Assembly: GCF_005845215.1 (NCBI RefSeq) | Contig: NZ_SPHO01000006.1 | Location: forward strand, 1 to 64,000 | Direction: 5' to 3' | From: Clostridium sp. 1001271st1 H5 | Lineage (GTDB): Bacteria > Bacillota > Clostridia > Lachnospirales > Lachnospiraceae | Length of the DNA stretch: 64,000 bases | Shown: positions 49,130-58,581 of the stretch, one piece after another | Position numbering within the stretch: the stretch's first letter is position 1 | How the letters are laid out: the number at the start of each line of letters is the position of its first letter | Position numbers and translations under genes: made by a program | Notes under the pieces: generated by a model | The model's input: the letters and a program-made list of their open reading frames with translations, nothing else | Told to the model about the DNA's origin: nothing | Database searches by the model: none

Positions 49130-50293
49130 TCATTTAGCAATGTGCCTGCAAAACTTTTCCATGACCTGAATTGCTTCAAAATATTTGGATATCTCAACGT
49201 ATTCATTAGGTTTATGACACATCTGAGGTTCTCCCGGTCCAAAGAGCAGTACCGGGCAGTCCGGCCAGGCTGTCAGGAAAATGGATGCATCCGTAAAATA
49301 ATTAATGCCAACCTCCCTGACCTCATCGCCGATGAGGCCTTTCAGCTTGTGAAGCCACTGGTTTTCCGAATCAGTTTCTACCGGCATTCTATAATTTGAT
49401 ATCTCAGGTACAAAAACCAGTTCCCCCTTATATTCTTCACAACGCTTTTCTATAAGATATTCCAGACGGTTTAGGACCTTTTTTTCATCCAAGGGCGGTA
49501 CAATCCTGATATCAGCCAGAAACTGCGCCCTGTCCGGAGTCATATTGGGGGCAATTCCTCCCTCTGCCATGGTAATCTGGAGTGTACTGCGTCCCAGCAC
49601 AGGATGTTCCTCTCCCTGCAGCTCCTCTCTCAAATCACCAAGCAGGTCAAAGCCCTGCTCCAGTGCATTGATTCCCTGCCAAGGCTCTGCTCCATGGCTT
49701 GTCTTTCCTGAAACAGTAAGTTTTAACCAGATACACCCCTTCTGGGCGACACCTGCCTGGCATGAAGTAGGCTCTCCAATCATAACCAGTTCCGGAAATA
49801 AATCAGGATATTTCTTTATTACTTCCCTTGCCCCCAGGCCTCCCCGCTCTTCATCGCAGGTTCCCACAAAAACAATTGTTTTTTCAGGAACGTATCCGCT
49901 CTGCGCAAGCTCTCCCAGAACAAAGGTCATTACAGCCAGCCCACTTTTCATATCGCTGGCTCCTCTTGCATAAAAACGTCCATCCTGTTCCTCGCATACC
50001 GCCGGATTGGTATTCCACTCTTGTATATCACCGTACGGAACCGTATCAAGATGACCGTTAAAAAGTATGGTTTCTTCTGTTTTTCCTTTGAGCACACCAA
50101 TCAGATTGCCGTGATGCTCATCTATCAGCTGTACTGTGGTTTCCATACCCTTTCCTCTTAAATATTCTGCCAGATAATCAGCTACCCTCTGTTCTCTGTC
50201 CTTTCCATTAACACTGGGAATATCCAGTATATGTTTTAAAAGCTCCAGAGCCGCTGTCTTTTTCCGTTCCTCTGTTTTCTTCTCTGCTTCCAT
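49130..50293 (-). CDS. M20-family peptidase/deacylase, copy 1
   Basis: From ATG 50,293 (after GGAGGATTGCAG) the protein has 387 residues. Metal-site motifs are FNGHLDTVPYGD, RGASDMKSGLAV, TCDEERGGLGA and the final FGPGEPQMCHKPNEYVEI. It belongs to the ArgE/DapE/acetylornithine deacetylase group, cytosolic and dizinc. The neighbours (nucleoside uptake, a second M20 enzyme, amidotransferase-like protein) suggest an amide or N-acyl substrate taken up by the cell. The substrate is unknown. Confidence 0.9.
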   Translation of the reverse strand: MEAEKKTEERKKTAALELLKHILDIPSVNGKDREQRVADYLAEYLRGKGMETTVQLIDEHHGNLIGVLKGKTEETILFNGHLDTVPYGDIQEWNTNPAVCEEQDGRFYARGASDMKSGLAVMTFVLGELAQSGYVPEKTIVFVGTCDEERGGLGAREVIKKYPDLFPELVMIGEPTSCQAGVAQKGCIWLKLTVSGKTSHGAEPWQGINALEQGFDLLGDLREELQGEEHPVLGRSTLQITMAEGGIAPNMTPDRAQFLADIRIVPPLDEKKVLNRLEYLIEKRCEEYKGELVFVPEISNYRMPVETDSENQWLHKLKGLIGDEVREVGINYFTDASIFLTAWPDCPVLLFGPGEPQMCHKPNEYVEISKYFEAIQVMEKFCRHIAK

Positions 50294-50369
50294 CTGCAAT
50301 CCTCCTGTAAAAAAGGGACTGCTGCCCATGGAATCCCTTGATTTCAGGCAGCAGTCCCCATCCTTATTC

Positions 50370-51113
50370 TTACTTTGTCAGCCAGTCCATGATTCCCTGC
50401 CACATCCTGTTATAATATTCCCACTCACAGAATTCCGGCGGAGCCCAGTGAGGAGCACAGTCCGTGGTTACCACAGCGCTCTTTCCTTTCCCATATACTC
50501 CAAAGGCAATAAACGGGTCGTCATCCACTACGGCAGCCACAACTGCTTCCGGCTTTGCAATGGTCTTATTGTAACCCAATACCTGGGGGAACTCCCTAGG
50601 AATCCCGTTCAGGGCTTCATGTTCAGCAACCATCACCGGCGCAGTTCCCTCGCAGTGCTCCATACGGTCATCAACCGTAAGCACCTCTACCGGCAGGACT
50701 TCCTGCACTGCAGTATCATGCCATTTTCCCTTTGCATCCACACCTGAAAAGGTGAGGTATCCTCCCACCATCATGAGGGCTCCTCCATCCAAAACATAAT
50801 CGCGAATCAGGCTGCATCTGTTTGGTTTCTTCTCGCTTCTCATAAATGTTGCTGTTGGAAGAAGAAGCGTGTTGGCACCGATATCAGAAAGAATAACCGC
50901 ATCATATGCCTTTAATTCATCCATCGTAAACGGAAACTCCTCTCCTGCCAGATGGTTCGGCAGAAAAGTAACCTCATATCCGCCTTCTTCCAGCGCTGCC
51001 TTCAGCCACTTTTCTCCTGTCTCATATACAGAAGTATAAAAACTGTCAAATCCTTTCACGTGTGTGGTATAGCTCATCCAGGACTCGCCTGCTAACAATA
51101 CTTTCTTACTCAT
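50370..51113 (-). CDS. Glutamine amidotransferase-like protein (class-I-like fold)
   Basis: The protein has 247 residues. MSKKVLLAGESWMSYTTHVKGFDSF, the FLPNHLAGEEFPFTMDELKAYDAVILSDIGANT region and GGALMMVGGYLTFSG fit the family of uncharacterised class-I GATase-like proteins; the catalytic Cys of true GATases is not evident. It lies between two M20 hydrolase genes in the operon. Sugar- or nucleoside-related roles are plausible but unproven. Confidence 0.75.
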   Translation of the reverse strand: MSKKVLLAGESWMSYTTHVKGFDSFYTSVYETGEKWLKAALEEGGYEVTFLPNHLAGEEFPFTMDELKAYDAVILSDIGANTLLLPTATFMRSEKKPNRCSLIRDYVLDGGALMMVGGYLTFSGVDAKGKWHDTAVQEVLPVEVLTVDDRMEHCEGTAPVMVAEHEALNGIPREFPQVLGYNKTIAKPEAVVAAVVDDDPFIAFGVYGKGKSAVVTTDCAPHWAPPEFCEWEYYNRMWQGIMDWLTK

Positions 51114-51136
51114 CTCTATTCTCCTTATTATTCTTT

Positions 51137-52414
51137 CTATTCTTTTGCCTTACACCATTCCAGTATGAGCTGAGCATACACAAGAATGGCCTCCAAATAA
51201 GAATCCGTCTCCACATACTCATTGACAGAATGGCACTCTTCCAGACGTCCCGGTCCGAACTGCATAGTTGGACAGCCCGCAATATTCTTCCATAATCGTG
51301 AATCACAGCCAGCCGGAGAGCCTACCTGGCGCACCTGTCTTCCAAGCGCCTTCTCATATCCATCCATAAAGCAGGCCACAAAGCTGTCGCCGGGCTCCTG
51401 TTCGAAAGCCCCTCCAGCCTGATACATAGTTATCACCGGCCTATGCTGGCGAAGCCATACATCACTGTCAGCCACCCGGTTCACTGCATCTGTGAATTCT
51501 TCTACGATTTGGTTATAGCTCATCTGCCCGGGCAGATAATGGATGCATGTCTCAAAATAGCAATGTCCTGGTACGGTAGAACCAGCGCTTCCTCCATGAA
51601 TCGTACCTATATTCAGATTAGGAGCAGGGAGCAGAGGATGTTTATAGGTAAGAAGCCAATTGTGTTCCAATTCCTCCAGCTCCCTGATGACCTTCAGGGC
51701 CTTATCAATGGCGCTGACTCCCTTCCACTTTGCACCGGAATGATTTGCTTTTCCTTCAAATTCCACCTTAAAAAAGACAAATCCCATATGAGCCAGAATC
51801 AGTTCATCAGAAGAAGGTTCGCAGACAACCACTCCATCCGCCTTTTCTCCTGACATGATTGCCGCCATGGAGCCGTTGCCCCCGCCCTCCTCATCGCAGA
51901 CGGAAGTGATATGTATGTCTCCGGGCAGTTTTATCCCGGCATCCTTAAGCAGCTGTACTGCCATAACGGACGCCATAAGGCCGCCCTTCATATCAGCTGC
52001 ACCCAGGCCGTAAATCTTACCGTCTTTCATGGTTGGCGTATGCGGCGGTGTATTCCATTCATTTTCATTACCGGCAGGCATGGTATCTATATGGCCATTG
52101 AACATCAGGCTCCTGCCGTTTTGGTCCCCTTTGAAAACAGCATACACATTATAGCGTCCGTCGTAATTATGACCGGGATTTCCTTCCTGATATCTGTCCA
52201 GGCATTCTTTGATGGCTTCCTCGGTCATGGGGTCCCGGCGGATGTTGTCTGCTCCCATATCCTCGAATAATTTCACCATATACTCCTGCCCCTGTTTCTC
52301 CAGTCCCCCTGATATTCCGTGGCCTAAGTCATGGGTATCAATCGCTATCAGGTCCATCAAATGCTGTATATATGCTTGTTTATTCTGCTCCAGAACTTCT
52401 TTTAGATGCCTCAT
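51137..52414 (-). CDS. M20-family peptidase/deacylase, copy 2
   Basis: From ATG 52,414 (after AAAAAAGGAGTTGAAATC) the protein has 425 residues. Motifs are MFNGHIDTMPAGNE, GLGAADMKGGLM, SVCDEEGGGNGS and the FGPGRLEECHSVNEYV end. It is of the acetylornithine deacetylase/succinyl-diaminopimelate desuccinylase type, somewhat longer than copy 1 and with a different lid region. Two M20 enzymes in one operon suggest successive or alternative cleavage of one class of substrate. Confidence 0.9.
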   Translation of the reverse strand: MRHLKEVLEQNKQAYIQHLMDLIAIDTHDLGHGISGGLEKQGQEYMVKLFEDMGADNIRRDPMTEEAIKECLDRYQEGNPGHNYDGRYNVYAVFKGDQNGRSLMFNGHIDTMPAGNENEWNTPPHTPTMKDGKIYGLGAADMKGGLMASVMAVQLLKDAGIKLPGDIHITSVCDEEGGGNGSMAAIMSGEKADGVVVCEPSSDELILAHMGFVFFKVEFEGKANHSGAKWKGVSAIDKALKVIRELEELEHNWLLTYKHPLLPAPNLNIGTIHGGSAGSTVPGHCYFETCIHYLPGQMSYNQIVEEFTDAVNRVADSDVWLRQHRPVITMYQAGGAFEQEPGDSFVACFMDGYEKALGRQVRQVGSPAGCDSRLWKNIAGCPTMQFGPGRLEECHSVNEYVETDSYLEAILVYAQLILEWCKAKE

Positions 52415-52474
52415 GATTTCAACTCCTTTTTTCAGCCAGACATGGCTGCTGCAATTCATAACCAGCAGACCGTA

Positions 52475-53410
52475 TCAACCATAATTGCGGATTCCCTGTT
52501 CAATAATATCCCAGAACTTATCCACATCCACTTCCACTGCCACATTGCTGTTCGGCTCCCTCTTGAAATATCCGAAGAAGTCACAATTTGTACGGCCATA
52601 GCTCTGGACACTGCGAATATCTATTTCTGTAAACATAGCCTTTGTTGTAAGTACGGTTGGGTCTATCAGGTATGCGATTGTCAGAGGGTCATGAAGAGGC
52701 CCTCCCTCCCATCCAAATACAGCTTTCTGGCTTTTACTGAAAAATCGCATCAAATCTGCAAACAGCCTTGCAGACTTTGTTCCGATTTTTTCCATCCGTT
52801 CAATGACAGAAGGATAACACAGTACTTTTCTGGTAACATCCAGTCCAACCATGGTTATGGGTCTTCCACAGGTAAATACCACATGAGCCGCATCACCATC
52901 TGCCAAAATATTGAACTCCGCTGCAGGCGTCACATTTCCCAGCTGATAGCAGCCTCCCATAAGCACAATCTCACGAATCTTGGGAAGGATTCTTGGTTCC
53001 AGTCTTACCGCCATGGCTATATTAGTCAAAGGACCTGTGGGTACAAGGGTAATATCACCGTCCGAGGCCATTAACGTATCTATGATATACAACACTGCAT
53101 GTTTATCTTCCACCTTACGGTGAAGAGGCTCAAATACCGGTCCGTCAAGTCCGGTCTCCCCATGTATATCATCTGCAATAACCTGCTTATCCCGTATCAT
53201 AGGCTGTCCGCAGCCTGCATACACAGGAATATCCAATCCCAGATATTGGCATACATTCAATGCATTGGCAGTAGTCTTCTCCAAGGTCTGGTTGCCGGCG
53301 ACCACCGTGATGCCCAATAAATCAATTTGCGGACTTTTGGCCGCAAGCATGATGGCCACCGCATCGTCGTGTCCAGGGTCACAGTCTAAAATAATCTTAC
53401 GCTTATCCAT
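52475..53410 (-). CDS. Nucleoside hydrolase
   Basis: The protein has 311 residues. The calcium-binding DCDPGHDDA motif lies at 9-17, with [50 protein letters not shown] and [16 protein letters not shown]. These are the inosine/uridine-preferring nucleoside hydrolase signatures. It cleaves ribonucleosides to base and ribose in the cytosol. The BMP-type importer encoded upstream supplies the nucleosides. Confidence 0.95.
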   Translation of the reverse strand: MDKRKIILDCDPGHDDAVAIMLAAKSPQIDLLGITVVAGNQTLEKTTANALNVCQYLGLDIPVYAGCGQPMIRDKQVIADDIHGETGLDGPVFEPLHRKVEDKHAVLYIIDTLMASDGDITLVPTGPLTNIAMAVRLEPRILPKIREIVLMGGCYQLGNVTPAAEFNILADGDAAHVVFTCGRPITMVGLDVTRKVLCYPSVIERMEKIGTKSARLFADLMRFFSKSQKAVFGWEGGPLHDPLTIAYLIDPTVLTTKAMFTEIDIRSVQSYGRTNCDFFGYFKREPNSNVAVEVDVDKFWDIIEQGIRNYG

Positions 53411-53424
53411 ATATCAACCTCCTG

Positions 53425-54360
53425 TTATTCAATCGTAACCAGCGAACTCTTTTTCTTCTCCTGGGCTTTTTTCTTAGAAATCATGGAAACTGCCAGCACA
53501 GCTATGGTTACTACATAGGGCATCAGCAGTACAAACTGGGACGGAACACCATAAGCCTGTATGCGGGCCCCCAATGAATCTGTAAATCCGAATATCAGAC
53601 AGCCCACCGCGGTGAGTGCAGGATGAGCACCTCCAAAGTACATGGCAGCCACGCCCATAAATCCTCTGGAATTGGTCATGCCTTCTGTAAAAAGCTGGCT
53701 GTATCCCAGGGACAGATGGGCTCCTGCCAGCCCTCCAATCAATCCGGATATGGCAATTGCCTGGTATTTCATGGCATTTACATTGATTCCCGCTGTTTCT
53801 GCAGCCATTGGAAACTGCCCCACTGCCCGCAGCCGCAGTCCCCATACTGTCTTATAAAAAAGGAACATCATAAGAAATACCAGTACAATCACAAACCACT
53901 CCGTCACGCTCCAGTTATTAAACAAGCTATCCAGAACAGGCACACCATCCAAAAACGGCATATGTACCTTAGGTATGCCTTTAATCTGAGGACTGGTAAA
54001 GGAGCCGCTTACTCCCAGCACACTATTGAGCATAAATTTAGTAAAAGCAACGGCAAACAGGTTAATACCCATTCCAATTGCGCAAATCTCAGCCTTGTAC
54101 TTAATGTGTCCCACAGCCATTATCATGGCAATGAGAAGACCGGCTACCATTGAGATAAGGATTCCCAGAACCCAGCTTCCGGTCAGATAACTAACGGTTA
54201 CAGCTGTAAATGCACCTGTAAGCATAATACCCTCAGTACCAATATTAAGAATATCTGCCTGCTGGGTAATGGCTGCACAGAGAGCAGCATATATGATGGG
54301 CGTAGCTGAACGGAACGTCGCATATATTAATGAAATATCAAAAATTTTATCAAATTGCAT
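53425..54360 (-). CDS. Nucleoside ABC transporter permease (NupQ-like)
   Basis: The protein has 311 residues, about 8-9 hydrophobic helices and the signature ILNIGTEGIMLTGAF. IAISGLIGGLAGAHLSLGYSQLFTEGMTNSRGFMGVAAMYFGGAHP is characteristic of the second permease of guanosine/BMP-type importers. It pairs with the permease at 54,372 and the ATPase at 55,412. Confidence 0.92.
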   Translation of the reverse strand: MQFDKIFDISLIYATFRSATPIIYAALCAAITQQADILNIGTEGIMLTGAFTAVTVSYLTGSWVLGILISMVAGLLIAMIMAVGHIKYKAEICAIGMGINLFAVAFTKFMLNSVLGVSGSFTSPQIKGIPKVHMPFLDGVPVLDSLFNNWSVTEWFVIVLVFLMMFLFYKTVWGLRLRAVGQFPMAAETAGINVNAMKYQAIAISGLIGGLAGAHLSLGYSQLFTEGMTNSRGFMGVAAMYFGGAHPALTAVGCLIFGFTDSLGARIQAYGVPSQFVLLMPYVVTIAVLAVSMISKKKAQEKKKSSLVTIE

Positions 54361-54371
54361 ATGTCCTCCTC

Positions 54372-55415
54372 CTACTGCGCATCTGCTTTTGCCTTGCGTT
54401 TCTTGTTAAACTGAAACAGCAATTCCATGGTAGCCACGATGATAAAAATTGCAGTAATAGTATCTACAATGGATTTTGGAACGCCGGTATTCTGCTGCAT
54501 ACCCAAAGCGCCGGAACGCAGCACCGCCAGGAAAAATGCGATAAACGGGGTAGTAACCACATTGTTTTTAACAATCAGGGAAGCCAGCATTCCGTTTGTC
54601 CCCAGGTTGGTCGCAAAATTATTCAGGAAGTATCCATATGTACCCAGTACCTCAATACAGCCTGCCAGCCCGCCAATTGCACCGCTGAGCATCATGGTAC
54701 GAATAAACACCTTCTTGGGATTAATGCCAACATACTCGGCATTGGCCGGATTGGTTCCCACCGTTCTTATCTTATAACCCAGGGTCGTTTTGTTCAGCAT
54801 CCAGATAACCGCTATCACCGCTATAATCGCTATGAACAGCCCTGCGTTGGCATTACTTGGTTTCAAAAGCTTAGGAAGCGTCACATTTACCGGTATGGAC
54901 TGCGGGTTGGCAACACCTGCACTAATTGGTCCGCTTACCAGATAAGAAGTAATGTACAATGCCACACTGTTCATTAAAATGGTAGTACACACCTCGCTGA
55001 CACCATAATATGCTTTTAAAAATCCCGGTATCCAGGCCCACGCTGCGCCGGCTGCAACGGCAGCTGCGAAGCATGCCACCAGCAGAAGGGGCTTAGGAAG
55101 CCATGTACAGTAAATTCCTACATAGGCGGCCGCCATACCGCCCAGGAATACCTCGCCCTCTACGCCAACATTGAAGGCACCAGCTTTAGCTGCCACTGCA
55201 AATGAGATGGATGTCAAAAGCAGCGGGGTAAAGTTTGCCAGAGTGGTTCCTATCTTTAGCTTCCCGACAAAAGCCCCCTTAAACAAAGCAGCATATGCCT
55301 CCAGCGGATTTTCATGAATCAGCAGTATAAAAACAGCTCCTATGCCCAGTGCCAGAAGTGCCAGCAGTAAAATCCTCCTCAGGCTTTTCATCACTGATTC
55401 TACTTTTGGGTTCAT
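54372..55415 (-). CDS. Nucleoside ABC transporter permease (NupP-like)
   Basis: The protein has 347 residues, 8-9 membrane helices and FNVGVEGEVFLGGMAAAYVG plus YVGINPKKVFIRTMMLSGAIGGLAGCIEVLG. It is the larger permease of the BMP-type transporter. It overlaps the ATPase gene by 4 bases, which supports co-translation. Confidence 0.92.
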   Translation of the reverse strand: MNPKVESVMKSLRRILLLALLALGIGAVFILLIHENPLEAYAALFKGAFVGKLKIGTTLANFTPLLLTSISFAVAAKAGAFNVGVEGEVFLGGMAAAYVGIYCTWLPKPLLLVACFAAAVAAGAAWAWIPGFLKAYYGVSEVCTTILMNSVALYITSYLVSGPISAGVANPQSIPVNVTLPKLLKPSNANAGLFIAIIAVIAVIWMLNKTTLGYKIRTVGTNPANAEYVGINPKKVFIRTMMLSGAIGGLAGCIEVLGTYGYFLNNFATNLGTNGMLASLIVKNNVVTTPFIAFFLAVLRSGALGMQQNTGVPKSIVDTITAIFIIVATMELLFQFNKKRKAKADAQ

Positions 55416-56965
55416 TGTCTGCCTCCTTCCTGCTCCTGAATATTGTGGCCTTCCATATCGTGACCGCCCATCATCAGAAGACCCAGTTTCTCCTCGTCTG
55501 CTTCTTCCGCCATCATACGCCCTGTAATCCGTCCTTCATACATGACCACAATCCGGTCAGACAGGGACATGATTTCCTCCAGGTCCGCAGATACCAAAAG
55601 AACTCCCAGACCCTTTTTCTTAACATCCTGCAAAATAGTACGGATTGATTCTATAGCGCCTATATCAACACCTCTTGTAGGCTGGGATGCCACCAGAAGT
55701 TTTCCGCCAATGGAAACCTCTCTGGCCACCACTACCTTCTGGGCATTTCCGCCTGAAAGAGAGGATGTGGGGATTTCCGTATCCCTGGGACGTATATCGA
55801 ACTTTTCCGCCATCTCTTTTGCAAACGGATAGGAAGCAGCATCATTTACCAGAATTCCTTTGGCAAAGGGGGCTTTATCCTCCTGAACAGCCACCAGATT
55901 TTCCCGAATCGTCATGGTACGGTTCAATCCTCTGGTATTACGGTCCTCAGGAATATGGGCAAGTCCGGCTTCTCTGGATTTTTTCGGGGAGAAATTCGTA
56001 ATTTCCGTCCCTCCCAGAATAACGCTTCCCTTCTCCACTCTCCTCAATCCGGTTATAGCTTCTATAAACTCGCTCTGTCCATTACCGTCAATCCCGGCAA
56101 TTCCCACGATTTCTCCAGCTCTGACCTCCATGGAAACCCCGCGTATCTTGGATATTTCTTTTTCACCAGATGTCCACAAATCCTTGACTTCCAGAACCAC
56201 ATCCCCGATATCGGCCTTTTCTTTTTTTATGTCCAGGAAAACTTCCCTTCCTATCATCATCCTGGCCAAATCCGAAGGCGATGTATCCTGTTTATCTACC
56301 GTACCAATAAAACATCCCTGACGCATTACCGTAATACGGTCAGATATCTCCATAACCTCATTGAGTTTGTGTGAGATGAAAACGATGGACTTGCCGTCCT
56401 TCCTCAGATTCTCCAGAATCTCAAAAAGTCTGCGGGTTTCCTGAGGAGTCAGCACAGCTGTTGGTTCGTCCAGTATGATTACATCTGCTCCTCTGGTTAA
56501 TATCTTAATGATTTCCACTCTCTGGGCTTCTCCCACGGAAATCTGATTTATTTTCTTGCTCATTTGTATATCCATGCCGTACTGGTCTATATAGTTCTGC
56601 ACCGTATTTTTCGCTTTTTCGAAATCTATGGTACATCCCTTTCTGGGCTCAAATCCCAGAATAATGTTCTCCAGCACAGTAAGTTCATTAACCAGCATAA
56701 ATTCCTGGTGTACCATGCCAATTCCCTTTTCTATGGCAATCTTGGGGGTGATGTGGTTCATATTTTCACCTTTAATTTTTATCTCTCCCCCATCAAAATC
56801 ATATAGTCCGTATAGCAGTTTCATCATGGTGGATTTTCCTGTTCCATTTTCACCAATCAGAGAATGTATTTCACCCTTTTTCAGGTTGAACTGTCCATCC
56901 TTTACCGCCTGTACGGAACCAAATGATTTCCTGATGCTATTCATTTCCACTACATATCCGTTCAT
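55412..56965 (-). CDS. Nucleoside ABC transporter ATPase (duplicated, NupO-like)
   Basis: From ATG 56,965 the protein has 517 residues. It contains two ATPase halves: Walker A GENGTGKST and signature ISVGEAQRVEI with DEPTAVLTP in the first, and the degenerate second half (GIDGNGQSE; LSGGNAQKVVVARE; ASQPTRGVDIGA). This build is typical of sugar/nucleoside importers. It powers the permeases encoded downstream. Confidence 0.95.
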   Translation of the reverse strand: MNGYVVEMNSIRKSFGSVQAVKDGQFNLKKGEIHSLIGENGTGKSTMMKLLYGLYDFDGGEIKIKGENMNHITPKIAIEKGIGMVHQEFMLVNELTVLENIILGFEPRKGCTIDFEKAKNTVQNYIDQYGMDIQMSKKINQISVGEAQRVEIIKILTRGADVIILDEPTAVLTPQETRRLFEILENLRKDGKSIVFISHKLNEVMEISDRITVMRQGCFIGTVDKQDTSPSDLARMMIGREVFLDIKKEKADIGDVVLEVKDLWTSGEKEISKIRGVSMEVRAGEIVGIAGIDGNGQSEFIEAITGLRRVEKGSVILGGTEITNFSPKKSREAGLAHIPEDRNTRGLNRTMTIRENLVAVQEDKAPFAKGILVNDAASYPFAKEMAEKFDIRPRDTEIPTSSLSGGNAQKVVVAREVSIGGKLLVASQPTRGVDIGAIESIRTILQDVKKKGLGVLLVSADLEEIMSLSDRIVVMYEGRITGRMMAEEADEEKLGLLMMGGHDMEGHNIQEQEGGRQ

Positions 56966-57077
56966 TCCGGTCACCTTTTTCCCTGAATCTTTGCCTGTAA
57001 AGGTTTCATAAAACCCGGGGCGGGAGGACCTATTCACGCCCTGCCGCCCCTGAAGTATTCCTGCATCTTTTACTGCC

Positions 57078-58196
57078 TTACTGAGCGTCTTTGCCGAATC
57101 CTTCGTAGTTATTTACCACAATCTCACCAGAAATGATTTTATCTTTCAGTTCCTGCACCTTGTCCTGGATATCTGCCGGGAACTTATCGCCTAAATGCTC
57201 TTTAATAACTGCAAAATCAGTTAAGTCCACACCATCATTGGAAATTTCCAAATAACTGGTTGTATCCCCTTTAAAAGTACCATCCACAACGGACTGAATC
57301 ACACTATAGCAGGCTGTATCAACCCGCTTAACCATGGATGTTACCACATGTCCCGGCTGGTCGTTATCCTGATTCAAATCAACGCCAATTGCATACTTTC
57401 CTGCTTCTTTGGCAGCTTCCAGAATACCTGTGCCTGTACCGGAAGCAACATTCATAACAATGTCAGCGCCCTGCTCATACTGAGCCAGTGTAAGCTCCTT
57501 GCCCTTAAGAGGGTCTATCCATGTTCCGGCATAAGACTGAAGAATCGTAATATCAGGATTAATATATTTTGCACCCTGTTCAAATCCAACATAGAAATCG
57601 TGAAGCACCGGAATATCCTGGCCTCCCACCCAGCCTATGATGGCATCGTCATTTACTCCCTCAATCTCGGAATGGGTCGTAAACATAGCTGCCACTGCAC
57701 CTGCTAAAAATGACCCCTGATTCTGGGCAAAACTGATGGAAACCACATTTGGTCCTTTTACAGTTGTATCAATGATAGCAAATTTAACATCCGGATAGCT
57801 GTCTTTATATTTCTCAAGGTATTCCTGGAAATTAGAGTTGGAACAGATAACCAAATCATAACCTCCCTCACAGCATGCCAGAAGGTTAGCTTCCCACTCG
57901 TCTGCAGTTGTGCCCTCCAGGTTCTTTACCTCTACTCCAAAATCCTTGGCTGCCTGCTGTGCACCGGCATTACAGGAATCATTATAGGATTTATCGCCCA
58001 GATTACCGGAATAGACAACCGCTACCTTTACCGGGCTTTCACCCTGGGCATCCGCAGCCTCACCGGCGCCTTCCCCTGCAGTCTGCTCATTACCTGCATT
58101 GCTCTCTGCCTTTGCTCCTGTACTGCTGGAGCCGCACCCTGCCAGACTTAATCCCAATACCGCTGCCATTGTCATTGCCAAAAAACGTTTCTTCAT
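57078..58196 (-). CDS. BMP-family nucleoside-binding lipoprotein
   Basis: From ATG 58,196 (after AAGGAAGGAGTAGTTTTT) the protein has 372 residues. The lipobox LAGC gives the anchor Cys at about 21. A Glu/Gly/Ala linker follows. KVAVVYSGNLGDKSYNDSCNAGAQQAAKDFG and VGGQDIPVLHDFYVGFEQGAKYIN are BMP/PnrA-type nucleoside-binding sequences. It delivers purine nucleosides to the transporter and is the first gene of the operon. Confidence 0.95.
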   Translation of the reverse strand: MKKRFLAMTMAAVLGLSLAGCGSSSTGAKAESNAGNEQTAGEGAGEAADAQGESPVKVAVVYSGNLGDKSYNDSCNAGAQQAAKDFGVEVKNLEGTTADEWEANLLACCEGGYDLVICSNSNFQEYLEKYKDSYPDVKFAIIDTTVKGPNVVSISFAQNQGSFLAGAVAAMFTTHSEIEGVNDDAIIGWVGGQDIPVLHDFYVGFEQGAKYINPDITILQSYAGTWIDPLKGKELTLAQYEQGADIVMNVASGTGTGILEAAKEAGKYAIGVDLNQDNDQPGHVVTSMVKRVDTACYSVIQSVVDGTFKGDTTSYLEISNDGVDLTDFAVIKEHLGDKFPADIQDKVQELKDKIISGEIVVNNYEGFGKDAQ

Positions 58197-58244
58197 AAAA
58201 ACTACTCCTTCCTTCACCTAAAATATAGTTGTTTTCTTTTACCA

Positions 58245-58273
58245 GGAAAAAGCTTTTAGTAAAGCGTTTTTCC
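58245..58273. promoter_or_regulatory. Operator-like inverted repeat in the nucleoside-operon leader
   Basis: GGAAAAAGCTTT-TAGT-AAAGCGTTTTTCC is palindromic except for one extra base in the right arm. It lies between the promoter and the first ribosome site. A central AAGCGTTTT resembles LacI-family half-sites. The LacI protein at the end of the operon is the candidate binder; a 5'-UTR stem-loop is the alternative. Confidence 0.6.
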
Positions 58274-58287
58274 AAATTTATTTCGTG

Positions 58288-58319
58288 ATTTAATCTTATT
58301 ACTATTTTTTATATTTGTC
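58288..58319 (-). promoter_or_regulatory. Sigma-A promoter of the nucleoside operon
   Basis: On the minus strand TTGACA, 17 bases (AATATAAAAAATAGTAA) and TAAGAT form a near-consensus promoter about 90 bases before the lipoprotein start codon. Confidence 0.75.
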
Positions 58320-58523
58320 AATAGATAAATATTGCACTATATTAATGTCATATTTTTATGCATTTATTACATATTTATCGCGTGGCCAAGCGTCTCCCAA
58401 TGGCCATATATTCCTTTAATGGTAAAAGGCTTTATCTCTGCGAATATGATGGATTCAGCATGCGGGTCTGTTTTAATTTTAACGTACAATAACATGGCAT
58501 CTAGTCCATTTTTTCTATCAATC

Positions 58524-58573
58524 AAAGAAATAGCAGGAGAATGGCGGTTCTCTCACCGCCATATCTCCTGCCA
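58524..58573 (-). terminator. Terminator of the AraC-type regulator gene
   Basis: On the minus strand GGCAGGAGA..ATGGCGGT pairs with ACCGCCAT.TCTCCTGC (17 bp with one bulge) and is followed by ATTTCTTTG. It stands just after the regulator stop. Confidence 0.9.
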
Positions 58574-58581
58574 TACTCATT

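Larger units (their letters stand above)
58197..58523. other. Promoter region of the nucleoside operon
   Basis: The region contains the promoter TTGACA-N17-TAAGAT and the inverted repeat at 58,245-58,273 described separately. From about 58,335 to 58,523 I see nothing beyond AT-rich sequence and no gene. Confidence 0.5.
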
